DNA of 31,606 nucleotides, taken from NCBI GenBank assembly GCA_900543525.1, contig UQRS01000016.1, forward strand, positions 1-31,606, written 5' to 3'. This document shows positions 1 through 6,708 of this stretch, piece by piece (position 1 is the stretch's first letter; the number at the start of each line of letters is the position of its first letter). The translations under genes and the position numbers were made by a program. Below the pieces are notes generated by a model, which was not told the origin of the DNA, searched no databases, and worked only from the letters and a program-made list of their open reading frames with translations. Source of the stretch: an uncultured Oscillospiraceae bacterium. GTDB lineage: Bacteria > Bacillota > Clostridia > Oscillospirales > Acutalibacteraceae.

Positions 1-110
1 CGGCGGCGAAAGCCGCAATTTAGTCATTCAATGTTCTCCGAAACGGTCAAAATCTCTGATTTTGCCAGCGTTTCGTGATATTGATTGTGGTTTAACGAGG
101 GGATGAATCA

Positions 111-278
111 ATGCAGAATGCAAGACCGCTAAAATCCAAGGTAAGCATTACATTGGACGACGAAGTTATTCAGCAGATAAGGTCATGGTCTATTGAAGAA
201 GATAACAGCTTTTCCCGTTATATTAATCGGGTTTTAAAGCAGCACATTGAACAAAAACGAAAAAGCCAAAAAAAATAA
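111..278 (+). CDS. small ribbon-helix-helix (CopG/antitoxin-like) protein
   Basis: This 55-aa protein has an N-terminal strand followed by two helices: VSITLDDEVI, then a turn containing EEDNSFSRYINRVL, and a basic tail ending KRKSQKK. That is the ribbon-helix-helix layout of CopG/Arc-type DNA-binding proteins, which often act as antitoxins or as regulators on plasmids and integrative elements. The ATG is preceded by AGGGG eight bases upstream, and a strong terminator follows the stop directly, so it appears to be a complete gene. No toxin ORF follows it. A partner could lie upstream, outside the window. The fold assignment is from sequence pattern; the antitoxin role is inference. Confidence 0.72.
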   Translation: MQNARPLKSKVSITLDDEVIQQIRSWSIEEDNSFSRYINRVLKQHIEQKRKSQKK

Positions 279-312
279 AACACCGGGGACAATACCCGGT
301 GTTTTATTTTTT
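277..312 (+). terminator. intrinsic terminator of the ribbon-helix-helix gene
   Basis: An 11-bp perfect stem (277-287 with 295-305), a 7-base loop and a T-rich run follow. The stem begins within the stop codon of the preceding gene. Confidence 0.9.
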
Positions 313-384
313 GACGCTTGAGCTTCGGAGGGGAGTTTGTCTTTTTGTGGATGCTGTCTCTATCCGATATACTGTAATATCCAA

Positions 385-410
385 CCCTTCCGCTCATGCC
401 GCGGGGGCAC
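385..410 (-). repeat. dispersed repeat, partial copy A
   Basis: Read on the minus strand it is GTGCCCCCGCGGCATGAGCG followed by GAAGGG. It differs from the copy at 903-928 at only a few bases. Confidence 0.7.
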
Positions 411-442
411 TGTACCTATCTAATTTACTACAAAATTGAACC

Positions 443-494
443 TTTTGCGCTCAGGCCGCGCAGCCCCTTCCTTTTCTGTATGGACAGAAAGGAA
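443..494 (-). repeat. dispersed repeat, copy B
   Basis: On the minus strand it has a TTTCTGT-loop-ACAGAAA hairpin, then AAGGAAGGGGCTGCGCGG, then CTGAGCG. This is the same order of elements as the copies at 882-928 and 16771-16820. Confidence 0.65.
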
Positions 495-505
495 GCAAAG
501 AGCCA

Positions 506-540
506 ATTAAGGGGAACCCTTTCGATGGGTTCCCCTTAAT
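506..540. repeat. perfect 14-bp stem hairpin
   Basis: ATTAAGGGGAACCC (506-519) pairs with its exact complement at 527-540 across a 7-base loop. There is no T-run, so it is not an ordinary terminator. Confidence 0.85.
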
Positions 541-557
541 AATCCCTTCCTGAGCGA

Positions 558-581
558 CCAAGGGCATAGCCCTTGGAACCC
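558..581 (-). repeat. CCAAGGGC hairpin block, copy 1
   Basis: The reverse complement matches 16551-16574 at all but one base. It is itself palindromic (CCAAGGGC/GCCCTTGG). Confidence 0.75.
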
Positions 582-685
582 GATGGACAAGGGTAAGATA
601 AGAGCTTGAACTTTGCAAGTAAAATGGTTTATCCATCCTGAACGTATCAACTAATAGGGGGAACCAAAGTTTTATCAAGGCTTTG

Positions 686-710
686 GCGTTTGAACTTTAC
701 GTTCAAACGC
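686..710. repeat. perfect 10-bp stem hairpin
   Basis: GCGTTTGAAC, a 5-base loop TTTAC, then the exact complement. It is followed by repeated GCAAACGC words (714, 833). Confidence 0.8.
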
Positions 711-881
711 TCAGCAAACGCTCTGCTTGCTTTCGTTGCTATCCTTGTATATGCGTTTGCGGGTTCCCCCTTTGCGGTTCTTATTTTTGTATCAGCTCTT
801 TCTTTGGTGTTTGCCCTCTGGGCAATCACTTAGCAAACGCTCGACCGAGTATGATGTGCTCTTTCTTGCTGCGTTTGCGCA

Positions 882-928
882 TTTCTGTCCGTACAGAAAA
901 GGGGTGCCTCCGCGGCATGAGCGGAAAG
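882..928 (+). repeat. dispersed repeat, copy C
   Basis: It has a TTTCTGT/ACAGAAA hairpin, then AAGGGGTGCCTCCGCGGC and ATGAGCGGAAAGG. It closely matches 16771-16820 and, inverted, 385-410. Confidence 0.75.
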
Positions 929-1225
929 GTAAGATTTTGCAGGAAGTTGGATAGAGAAATCCACCCTCGCGACCCCAGCGCAAAAGTTTGATTTTGCAGT
1001 AAGCAGGATAGGGGAAGCGCCCCCTCCCCCTTCCCCCTCCTCCCAAATATTAAAAATAAAAAAATCTCCCCCCCGGGTCATAAAGTCCGATTTATCGGAC
1101 ATATAATGTGTTAGGATAAGGCCAGTCGGAAAGGACAAGCGATTTTCCCCCTCTTTTGAAATCCCCAGAACGTCGGCCGGGACAGGCCGCCTGTCGGCGC
1201 CGGGGCAATTTTTTTCAAAAAAGGG

Positions 1226-1254
1226 TTGACAAATCCAGGCCGCCGAACTATAAT
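1226..1254 (+). promoter_or_regulatory. consensus promoter of the small membrane protein
   Basis: TTGACA (1226-1231), a 17-bp spacer and TATAAT (1249-1254) match the housekeeping sigma consensus perfectly. The expected start, near 1261, falls at the left edge of the palindrome that follows. Confidence 0.92.
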
Positions 1255-1259
1255 AATCA

Positions 1260-1283
1260 CGAAAAGAACATTTGTTCTTTTCG
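1260..1283. promoter_or_regulatory. 24-bp perfect palindrome with LexA/DinR-like core
   Basis: CGAAAAGAACA and its complement TGTTCTTTTCG are separated by two bases. The centre reads GAACATTTGTTC, which fits the GAAC-N4-GTTC core of Gram-positive LexA (SOS) boxes; the outer bases are A/T instead of the usual C/G. It covers the predicted transcription start and ends at the Shine-Dalgarno sequence, a position suited to repression. LexA binding is inference. An mRNA hairpin or another repressor would be alternatives. Confidence 0.62.
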
Positions 1284-1298
1284 GGGAGGTTAATCATC

Positions 1299-1526
1299 AT
1301 GTCAGGAAATTTCATCTTCGCCAGCATTTTTGAGATCATCGTTGCCGCTTTCATCATCTGGGGCGTTTTTCATGAAGAATCCTTGGCCGAGTGGGAGGAT
1401 CGCCTCTTTACCCGGATCAAACGGGCGGTCAAGGCCGTCTGCCGCAGACGGCGCGACCGGCGTGATCGGCGCGCCCGACACTACGCCGCCGCCCGCCGGA
1501 GTGTCCGGCGCCGCCTGGCCTCCTAA
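1299..1526 (+). CDS. small single-helix membrane protein, candidate SOS-induced gene
   Basis: This 75-aa protein starts MSGNFIFASIFEIIVAAFII, giving one membrane helix at about residues 4-23. An acidic stretch (EESLAEWEDR) follows, then a strongly basic arginine-rich tail (RRRRDRRDRRAR and RRSVRRR). The ATG has GGGGAGGT eight bases upstream; an in-frame TTG at 1272 is rejected because it lies inside the operator and has no ribosome site. The gene stands alone behind a perfect promoter and a LexA-like palindrome. I do not recognise a family. Small one-helix proteins under LexA control include cell-division inhibitors (SosA, SidA, YneA), so that role is a reasonable hypothesis, but no sequence similarity to them is claimed. 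Confidence 0.72.
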   Translation: MSGNFIFASIFEIIVAAFIIWGVFHEESLAEWEDRLFTRIKRAVKAVCRRRRDRRDRRARHYAAARRSVRRRLAS

Positions 1527-2102
1527 AGCGCCGCATTGCCGACTTTGTCAGGTTTGCTGTATTTGCCGCGCTTCTTATAATCAAACCGGCGGCCTCGTAC
1601 GCGGCAGAGGGAGGCAGGCTCTCCTCCGCGGCAGCAAAGGCTCTCCCACATTCCCTTTGCCGATGTGAGGAGGAGCAGCGCGCCGCACAAAACTGTGCCA
1701 CACGAAATTGTGCGACGTAAAACCGCTCGGCATAAAATCACTGGGCATAAAGCTGTGCCGCAAAAAAGCAATCGGTATAAAACCGCCCGGCACAAGAGTG
1801 CCCGGCACAAGAATGCCTGACACAAAAGTGTCCGGCGCAAATCGTACCCGCGCAAAATTATCTGTGCAAAATCGTACAGCGCAGCATTGTCCGCGCAGAT
1901 ATAGCCGGTTTTCCCACCGGCGGCAATGCGAAAAACAGGCGGCCGCCGCAGGAAAAGGGAATTTTCCCTCACAGGGTTTTTGCAACTCGCACAGGGTTTT
2001 TGCGATCCGCGCCGGTACGGCTGGCCGCAAAGGGGGAAAGACGGATTTTGCACCCTGCTTTGCCGCCGCTTTTATCATGCTTTCCAAATTTTCCTATATT
2101 CC
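1527..2102. other. non-coding or decayed region with tandem repeats
   Basis: I see no gene with a usable start. Open frames on both strands owe their length to the 15-bp array (1685-1894). A 14-base direct repeat, CACAGGGTTTTTGC, occurs at 1970 and 1990. No clear terminator follows the gene ending at 1526. Confidence 0.5.
1685..1894. repeat. fourteen degenerate tandem 15-bp units
   Basis: Units run in strict 15-base phase with no insertions or deletions: 1685 GCACAAAACTGTGCC, 1745 GCATAAAGCTGTGCC, 1790 GCACAAGAGTGCCCG, 1820 ACACAAAAGTGTCCG, and so on. The consensus is roughly RCACAAAA-TGTGCC-G, and many units are small palindromes. Because 15 is a multiple of three, every frame has five-residue periodicity. 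On the minus strand this reads as repeats such as SDFMP, SGFTS, HNFVW and HSFVR, with F or L recurring every fifth residue, somewhat like pentapeptide-repeat proteins. It could be a decayed pentapeptide gene or a non-coding minisatellite. Confidence 0.8.
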
Positions 2103-2148
2103 AAAACAGCAAGGGACGGGATATTGCATCCCGCCCCTTGCTGTTTTT
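2103..2148 (-). terminator. terminator downstream of apbE (bidirectional shape)
   Basis: An 18-bp stem with one mismatch (2103-2120 with 2130-2147) is flanked by an A-run on the left and a T-run on the right. It lies about 70 bases beyond the ApbE stop. Confidence 0.85.
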
Positions 2149-2218
2149 CCTTTTATATGCCGCCGCGCTGCGCCGGGCGAAGGGCAGTCCCCCACTCTCC
2201 GGTGCCAAAGGCCGCAGC

Positions 2219-3217
2219 CTACCGGATGGTTACCGGAATCCCCTCCGCCCCAAGGCCGGAGGTGCAGACAACCTCCCCCGAGGCGGTGATCAGCAACGCC
2301 TCGGTATCCGGCAGGGACTCGATCAGCGCCAGTGCCCCCTCTTTTCCATAAAGGAAGCAGACGGTCGACAGGGCGTCAGCCCTCTCCCCCTCCCGGCAGA
2401 GCACCGTGGCCGAGGCCAGATCGCTCTCGGCCGGGTAGCCGGTTTTGGGGTCCAGAATATGGTGATAGGTCACGCCCTCCTCGGTAAAGCAGCGCTCATA
2501 CCCGCCGGAGGTCGCAACCGCCATGTCCGAAACCTTCACCACGGCGGAGAGGGCGGCGGTATTCTGCGGATTTTTGACCCCGACGGTGAAGTCGCCGCCA
2601 TCCTTCCGGCCGCCGATGCAGAGGATGTTGCCCCCAAGGTCGATCAGGCCGCTGGTTACTCCGTTTTCGATCAGGCAGTCGCGCAGCCGGTCGCCGATGT
2701 ACCCCTTTGCAATCCCGCCGAGGTCGACCGCCGCCCCGTCCTGCAGTAAGACGCCGCCCTCTTCGAAAACGACCTTGTCATAGCCGACCCGCGGCAGCGC
2801 CGCCGCGATCTCCTCCGCCGAAGGGAGGCGGCCGCCGTTCCCAAAATCCCAGAGGTCGGACAGCGGCGCGACGGTCGGGTCAAAGCGGCCGCCGGTCTCC
2901 TCCGCCAGGGCGCAGGCGGTGCGCAGAACCTCCTCCAGCTCGGGGTCGAGGGCGACCGGCTCGCCCGCGGCATGATTGAGGGTATAGAGCGCGCTCGACG
3001 GGTCGGTGCGGCTGAAAAGCTTCTCGTATGCCGCGCAGAGGGCGAAGGCGCTGTCCAGCGCGGCCTCGCTCCCGCCGGCGTAGAGGGTCAGGGTGACGAC
3101 CGTGTTGAAATAATAGCCGGTGCGGCTGGACACCGCCGGCCGGGATTTGCAGCCGCAAAGCAGCAGGCAGAGCGCCAGCAGCAAAGCGGCTGCGGTTTGA
3201 AAAAACTTCGATTTCAT
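2219..3217 (-). CDS. apbE: FAD:protein FMN transferase (ApbE lipoprotein)
   Basis: ApbE transfers FMN from FAD to a threonine of flavoproteins such as the NqrB/RnfG subunits, outside the membrane, with Mg2+. The 332-aa product, of usual length, begins with a lipoprotein signal peptide (hydrophobic LLLALCLLLCGC, modified cysteine near residue 23). Family motifs are visible: YYFNTVVTLTLYAGG near the N-terminus, VDLGGIAKGYIGDRL and DLGGNILCIGG in the middle, and ATSGGYER, HHILDPKTGYP and ADALST toward the C-terminus. The ATG is preceded by AGAAGG about nine bases upstream. It is monocistronic here, but Gx-transporter and NusG-II genes that often accompany ApbE in Clostridia lie at 6047-7074. Confidence 0.95.
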   Translation of the reverse strand: MKSKFFQTAAALLLALCLLLCGCKSRPAVSSRTGYYFNTVVTLTLYAGGSEAALDSAFALCAAYEKLFSRTDPSSALYTLNHAAGEPVALDPELEEVLRTACALAEETGGRFDPTVAPLSDLWDFGNGGRLPSAEEIAAALPRVGYDKVVFEEGGVLLQDGAAVDLGGIAKGYIGDRLRDCLIENGVTSGLIDLGGNILCIGGRKDGGDFTVGVKNPQNTAALSAVVKVSDMAVATSGGYERCFTEEGVTYHHILDPKTGYPAESDLASATVLCREGERADALSTVCFLYGKEGALALIESLPDTEALLITASGEVVCTSGLGAEGIPVTIR

Positions 3218-3424
3218 CGCGTAACCTTCTGTCGTGAGAGAGGGGGCAGCGCGCCTCCTCCCCTTTTTATATATTCAGTAGGTACCGCCCCTTGCGGCAG
3301 ATCAAACGGATAAAAGCAGTCCATTTGCAGCGACCTGTTTTCCCGGCTATTATACCGAACCGCCGCGGCCGCTGTCAACCGGGCAGGCAAAGCGCTTTGG
3401 CAAACGCTGCCTCTCCGACAAAAA

Positions 3425-3452
3425 GACCCACCCGTAAAAATCCGGGTGGGTC
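3425..3452 (-). terminator. terminator of the lipoprotein gene
   Basis: The 10-bp perfect stem GACCCACCCG/CGGGTGGGTC has an 8-base loop. On the minus strand it is followed by a short T-run. Confidence 0.88.
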
Positions 3453-3466
3453 ATGCAGAAGAAAGC

Positions 3467-4147
3467 TTACGACTCCGCCAGCACGTAAAAATAGTACCAG
3501 ATGTCCTTCAGATCCGTGTCCGAAATGCCGCCGGCCTCATACACCTCACGAATGGTGTAGAAAACGCCGTCCTTGTACAGCCGCATGTGGGGAGAATCGG
3601 GATAGGTGCTGAAATCATAGCTCCCGATGATATCCTCCGACAAATTTTCCGGCTGGTGCGCGGTGACGACCGCCTTGTCCTTTACCCGGTATTTGACGGC
3701 GATGTACCCTTCATAAGTGCCGCCGTAGGCATAAAACTTCACGTCGTCGGCCGTCTTTTTGGCCGGCTCCTCCGGCTTTTTCAGCTCAGCCGGCTTGTAG
3801 GTGGAGATGTACTCGCTTCCGGCCTTGGAGGCCTCGGCCTGCGCGCTCGCGTCGGCGGCAGAGGCCAGCGCGTCCGCAATGACCGCTTCGTTATACGCCT
3901 CCATCGCGTCGGTGTAGAGGATCAGCTGCTCCCGATTCCACTCGTCGGCCGCCGAGGTTTTGATCACAACAATCTCATCCTCGGTCAGGGCAAGCGGATT
4001 TTTTGCAGCCGGCTCGTACCTTTTGTCATAGCTCTTTTTCGCGTCGTCATAGTGATATATACCGCCGGCGCCGCACCCGGATAAGGAGGCGGTCAGAACG
4101 ATCGCCAGCAGCGCGGCTGTCGCTATGCGGAGTGTTTTCTGCATCAT
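3467..4147 (-). CDS. putative lipoprotein of unknown function
   Basis: This 226-aa product has a lipoprotein signal peptide, with a hydrophobic core and lipobox LSGC (cysteine 25), so it is probably anchored on the outer face of the membrane. The mature part is hydrophilic with an Ala/Glu/Lys-rich middle (about residues 90-140). A more conserved-looking C-terminal half is rich in tyrosine (YAYGGTYEGYIAVKY, then DLKDIWYYFYVLAES). The start chosen is the ATG at 4147, nine bases after AGGTGAGG; an upstream in-frame GTG at 4162 overlaps that ribosome site. I recognise no family. It has its own terminator and no operon partner. Confidence 0.75.
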   Translation of the reverse strand: MMQKTLRIATAALLAIVLTASLSGCGAGGIYHYDDAKKSYDKRYEPAAKNPLALTEDEIVVIKTSAADEWNREQLILYTDAMEAYNEAVIADALASAADASAQAEASKAGSEYISTYKPAELKKPEEPAKKTADDVKFYAYGGTYEGYIAVKYRVKDKAVVTAHQPENLSEDIIGSYDFSTYPDSPHMRLYKDGVFYTIREVYEAGGISDTDLKDIWYYFYVLAES

Positions 4148-4171
4148 ACGGTTTATCCTCACCTTTCCCTA

Positions 4172-4236
4172 CCATCGGCTGGCAAGGGCAGACACGGTTT
4201 TGACGGGCAAAACTGCAAAGCACCTGCCAGCGATGG
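4172..4236. repeat. inverted repeat upstream of the lipoprotein gene
   Basis: CCATCGGCTGGCA (4172-4184) pairs with TGCCAGCGATGG (4225-4236) with a single bulged base. It lies just upstream of the lipoprotein ribosome site and could be an operator or leader structure. Confidence 0.5.
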
Positions 4237-4294
4237 ATTTTCGAGTGATTTTTGGTTTTTGAGACGCAGGCGGGCTGCCGCCCGCCAAAGCGAA

Positions 4295-4343
4295 AAGGAC
4301 AAAAAGCGCCGGAAAGGCGCGCTGTCAGGCACTTTTTGTCCTT
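4295..4343 (-). terminator. two-tier hairpin, probable pyrE terminator
   Basis: A 12-bp outer stem AAGGACAAAAAG/CTTTTTGTCCTT surrounds an inner GCGCC-GGAAA-GGCGC hairpin. It is about 80 bases past the pyrE stop, with TTTT following on the minus strand. Confidence 0.65.
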
Positions 4344-4421
4344 ATTAACCGATAGTAAATATACCGGAATCGCAAACGGTTCTCTGCGGCAAGAGGCCGC
4401 AAAGCCCGGCAGACTGCCTTC

Positions 4422-5096
4422 TTACTTTGCGCCGTAGGCGGCAAGATACGCTTCCATTTTTTCCTTTACCGCGTCGTCGATGTAAATTTTTCCGTCGACC
4501 GGCTTGTTGTGCAGCGCCTCGATAATCTCCCGCACGGTGACAATGGCATAGGTTTCGATCCCGTAGAGGTCGCGTACCTCCTCCAGTGCCGAGCGCTCGC
4601 CCTTGCCGCGCTCCATCCGGTCGACGCTGACCACCACGCCGGTCACCCGGACATCGGCTGCCGCCTTCAGCAGCGGAACCGACTCGCTGATAGAGGTGCC
4701 GGCCGTGATGACATCTTCAATAATCAGGATGTCGTCGCCATCCTGCGGCTTATACCCGACGATCGCGCCGCCCTCGCCGTGATCCTTGACCTCCTTGCGG
4801 TTGAAGCAGTAACGGATATCCTCCCCATACTGCTCAAACAGCGCAATCGAAGCGGTCACGCACAGCGGAATCCCTTTATAAGCCGGGCCGTAAAGTGCCG
4901 TCGGAAGAGAGGCGCAATGCTCCTTTATACAGGCGGCATAAAACCGGCCGAGCTTCGAAGCCTGCTCCCCGGTTTTATAATTGCCGGTGTTGATGAAATA
5001 GGGGGTCCGGCGGCCGCTCTTGGTAACGAAATCGCCAAAGGTCAGCACGCCCGAACGAACCATAAATTCGATAAATTCCTGTTTATAGCTTTGCAC
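4422..5096 (-). CDS. pyrE: orotate phosphoribosyltransferase
   Basis: PyrE converts orotate and PRPP to orotidine 5'-phosphate in pyrimidine synthesis (cytosol, dimer). The 224-aa product has the N-terminal FGDFVTKSGRRTPYFINTG block typical of the longer clostridial form, the YGPAYKGIPL segment, and the PRPP-binding loop ILIIEDVITAGTS (about residues 123-135). The start is not certain: a GTG at 5096 gives a protein beginning QSYKQEF, as expected for the family, and follows GAGGAG at short spacing. A TTG at 5108 would add four residues. It stands alone rather than in a pyr operon, and no PyrR-type attenuator was recognised in the leader. Confidence 0.93.
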   Translation of the reverse strand: MQSYKQEFIEFMVRSGVLTFGDFVTKSGRRTPYFINTGNYKTGEQASKLGRFYAACIKEHCASLPTALYGPAYKGIPLCVTASIALFEQYGEDIRYCFNRKEVKDHGEGGAIVGYKPQDGDDILIIEDVITAGTSISESVPLLKAAADVRVTGVVVSVDRMERGKGERSALEEVRDLYGIETYAIVTVREIIEALHNKPVDGKIYIDDAVKEKMEAYLAAYGAK

Positions 5097-5179
5097 GGTT
5101 CTCCTCAAATCCTCTCCATTTTAAAATGATGCCGCTATGCCGCCATCCGCAGGCAAGAGAGCCGACGGCAGCCACTCCT

Positions 5180-5208
5180 ATTATCCACGAAACCGGGGAA
5201 TCTGTAAA
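5180..5208 (-). promoter_or_regulatory. pyrE promoter
   Basis: On the minus strand: TTTACA (5203-5208), a 17-bp spacer, then GATAAT (5180-5185). It lies about 80 bases upstream of the pyrE start. Confidence 0.7.
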
Positions 5209-5235
5209 GTGGAAATTTCGCAATTTAAGGGAATT

Positions 5236-6018
5236 TTAAAGAATTTTTGCGGATTCCTCCTGCCCGTACGCGGCGGAGAGAACCCCCTCCTCCCCGGCCG
5301 GAAGGGTAAAGCTGAGGCCGGAGCGACGCGCCTGCTCATGCTGGAAGCGGCGCGCGATGTGATACAGGCGCCCGTCCTTCAGAAGCTTTGCGCCGGTCTG
5401 ATGATAAAAGAAGCTGACACCGGCCGCTTTGCAGGCCTCGCGAATCCTCAAAACCCAGGCAAAATCGCAGACCCGCGCCCGGCTGCCCGACTCTCCTCCC
5501 ACGGCGACCTGCGCCACCGCGGAAGAAAGATAGGGCGCAAGATCAATCTCCCCGAGCAGCGGCGCGCAAATGATGAGCCGCCGCCGGATCGGCAGCCGGA
5601 GAAACACAGGCAGGCGGCGGTCGGCCATTTTCTGGTTTTCGCAGCTGCAGCCGATGGTCACGTTGGCATACCCATCTTCCCAGTCGTCGGGCAAAAGGCC
5701 GCCCAGCCGCTCGATCCGTTTGGTGAAAAAGAGAAATTGCAGATCCTGCCGCTCCCGCATGAAGCGCCAGGCCTCCGCACGCCAGGGGTCGGCCGTCTCG
5801 AGCAGAAAGTCCGAGCTGAAGCAGGTGTAGACCGTCTCTCCCCCGGGGATTTTATAGCTGCCGTCCCGCTTTTTTCGGATCGGCAGGTCAAAATCGGCGT
5901 TGCGCTTTACCTCCGCCGCGTCACGGCCGTGGGCAGTGTCGATACGATAAACATAGCAATTTGCGCAGCCGTCGCTGCATTTTTTACAGCCGTGCCAGGG
6001 ATTCCAACTCACCGACAT
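5236..6018 (-). CDS. DUF5131 (phage Gp37/Gp68-like) family protein
   Basis: The 260-aa product opens MSVSWNPWHGC and carries four clustered cysteines (11, 14, 18, 21). The last three are spaced CxxxCxxC, the spacing of radical-SAM iron-sulfur sites. Later segments (FLFFTKRIERL, NVTIGCSCENQ, VAVGGESG, FYHQTGAKL) resemble the DUF5131/Gp37-Gp68 family, found in phages and bacteria and of unknown biochemical role. The ATG at 6018 follows AAAGGAGAG; an in-frame ATG seven codons earlier overlaps that site. It ends about 140 bases before the pyrE start and lies just downstream of the Gx gene on the same strand, so it may be read from that transcript. Confidence 0.8.
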   Translation of the reverse strand: MSVSWNPWHGCKKCSDGCANCYVYRIDTAHGRDAAEVKRNADFDLPIRKKRDGSYKIPGGETVYTCFSSDFLLETADPWRAEAWRFMRERQDLQFLFFTKRIERLGGLLPDDWEDGYANVTIGCSCENQKMADRRLPVFLRLPIRRRLIICAPLLGEIDLAPYLSSAVAQVAVGGESGSRARVCDFAWVLRIREACKAAGVSFFYHQTGAKLLKDGRLYHIARRFQHEQARRSGLSFTLPAGEEGVLSAAYGQEESAKIL

Positions 6019-6046
6019 GCATTCTCTCTCCTTTTCCAATATGCCT

Positions 6047-6541
6047 TCAGTAAGGCCGCCACCCCTCCATCCGGGAGAGGAGAAGCCCCGCCAGCCAACC
6101 GATCAAAAAGCCGGAGATGGCACCGGCGGCGATCAGGAAAGGGGCGTAATACAGCAGCCCGATGCTGCGCAGCAAAAGCGCCGCCGCAAGCAGCTGTCCG
6201 AGCATGTGCGCCACCCCTCCGCAGAGGCTGACCCCCGCAGATCCGAGAAGCCGCACCCTCCGCGCGGCCAGCATGGCGGCAAAGCTGAGCAGCCCGCCGC
6301 AGAGGCTGAACAGCGCACTCTGCAGGTTGCCGAACAGCAGGGCGGTGAGGAAAATGCGAGCAAGGTTGACCGTCAGCGCCAAACCTGTCCCGTCCCGATA
6401 CAACAAAAGCAAAATAACAAGGTTCGCCAGCCCCAGCTTTATTCCGGGCACCGGCGCAGGCAGGGACAGAAGGCTCTCGATATAGCTGAAAATCATCGCC
6501 AGCGCCAGCATCACGCCGGTATAGGCGGTTTTTTTAGCCAT
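6047..6541 (-). CDS. Gx transporter family / heptaprenyl diphosphate synthase component I-like membrane protein
   Basis: The 164-aa product is very hydrophobic, with about five membrane helices. It begins MAKKTAYTGVMLALAMIFSY and contains PAPVPGIKLGLANLVILLLL, the signature of the Gx/Hpre_diP_synt_I family (PF07456). Older annotation calls it a prenyl synthase component, but its architecture is that of a small transporter, resembling ECF S-components. In Clostridia it commonly sits beside NusG-domain-II and ApbE genes, as it nearly does here. GGAGG lies about 12 bases before the ATG. Its substrate is unknown; a flavin-related role is only suggested by the company it keeps. Confidence 0.88.
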   Translation of the reverse strand: MAKKTAYTGVMLALAMIFSYIESLLSLPAPVPGIKLGLANLVILLLLYRDGTGLALTVNLARIFLTALLFGNLQSALFSLCGGLLSFAAMLAARRVRLLGSAGVSLCGGVAHMLGQLLAAALLLRSIGLLYYAPFLIAAGAISGFLIGWLAGLLLSRMEGWRPY

Positions 6542-6708
6542 GGGTTCGGGTCGCCTCCATATACAAAAAATCGCGCGCAAAAGGCGGCTTCAGGTGGATA
6601 AGGGATATGCGGGGTTCACGCACAATCGGGAGTCCCCCGACCTTTCGCGAAGCAGGCCTACCCCAAGTGCGCACGGAGGGCAGGTTCGCCCTTTGCAAAA
6701 GCAAAAGA

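Larger units (their letters stand above)
313..1225. other. gene-free stretch rich in hairpins and repeats
   Basis: No convincing gene is seen. Open frames here have no credible Shine-Dalgarno site and consist of repeats. The stretch contains copies of a dispersed repeat (385-410, 443-494, 882-928), perfect hairpins (506-540, 686-710), a palindromic block (558-581) and an inverted pair GGGGGAACC/GGTTCCCCC (657-665, 762-770). From 1019 to 1075 it is pyrimidine-rich low-complexity sequence. The same building blocks recur at 16551-16930. Confidence 0.6.

Noticed and set aside
1..106. Two short open frames at the left edge (one ending in AAKAAI at 21-23, one ending at 104-106)
   Set aside because: Too little sequence to tell a real C-terminus from chance; no homology recognised.
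451..1357. Open frames of 60-175 residues on both strands
   Set aside because: They consist of the hairpins and dispersed repeats, lack ribosome sites and overlap the promoter of the gene at 1299.
1685..1894. CRISPR array
   Set aside because: The units are contiguous 15-mers with no spacers and much variation; no cas genes are present.
1523..2087. Two overlapping minus-strand frames of 168 and 176 residues
   Set aside because: Their length comes from the in-phase 15-bp array; start codons are weak. Kept only as a possible relic of a pentapeptide gene.
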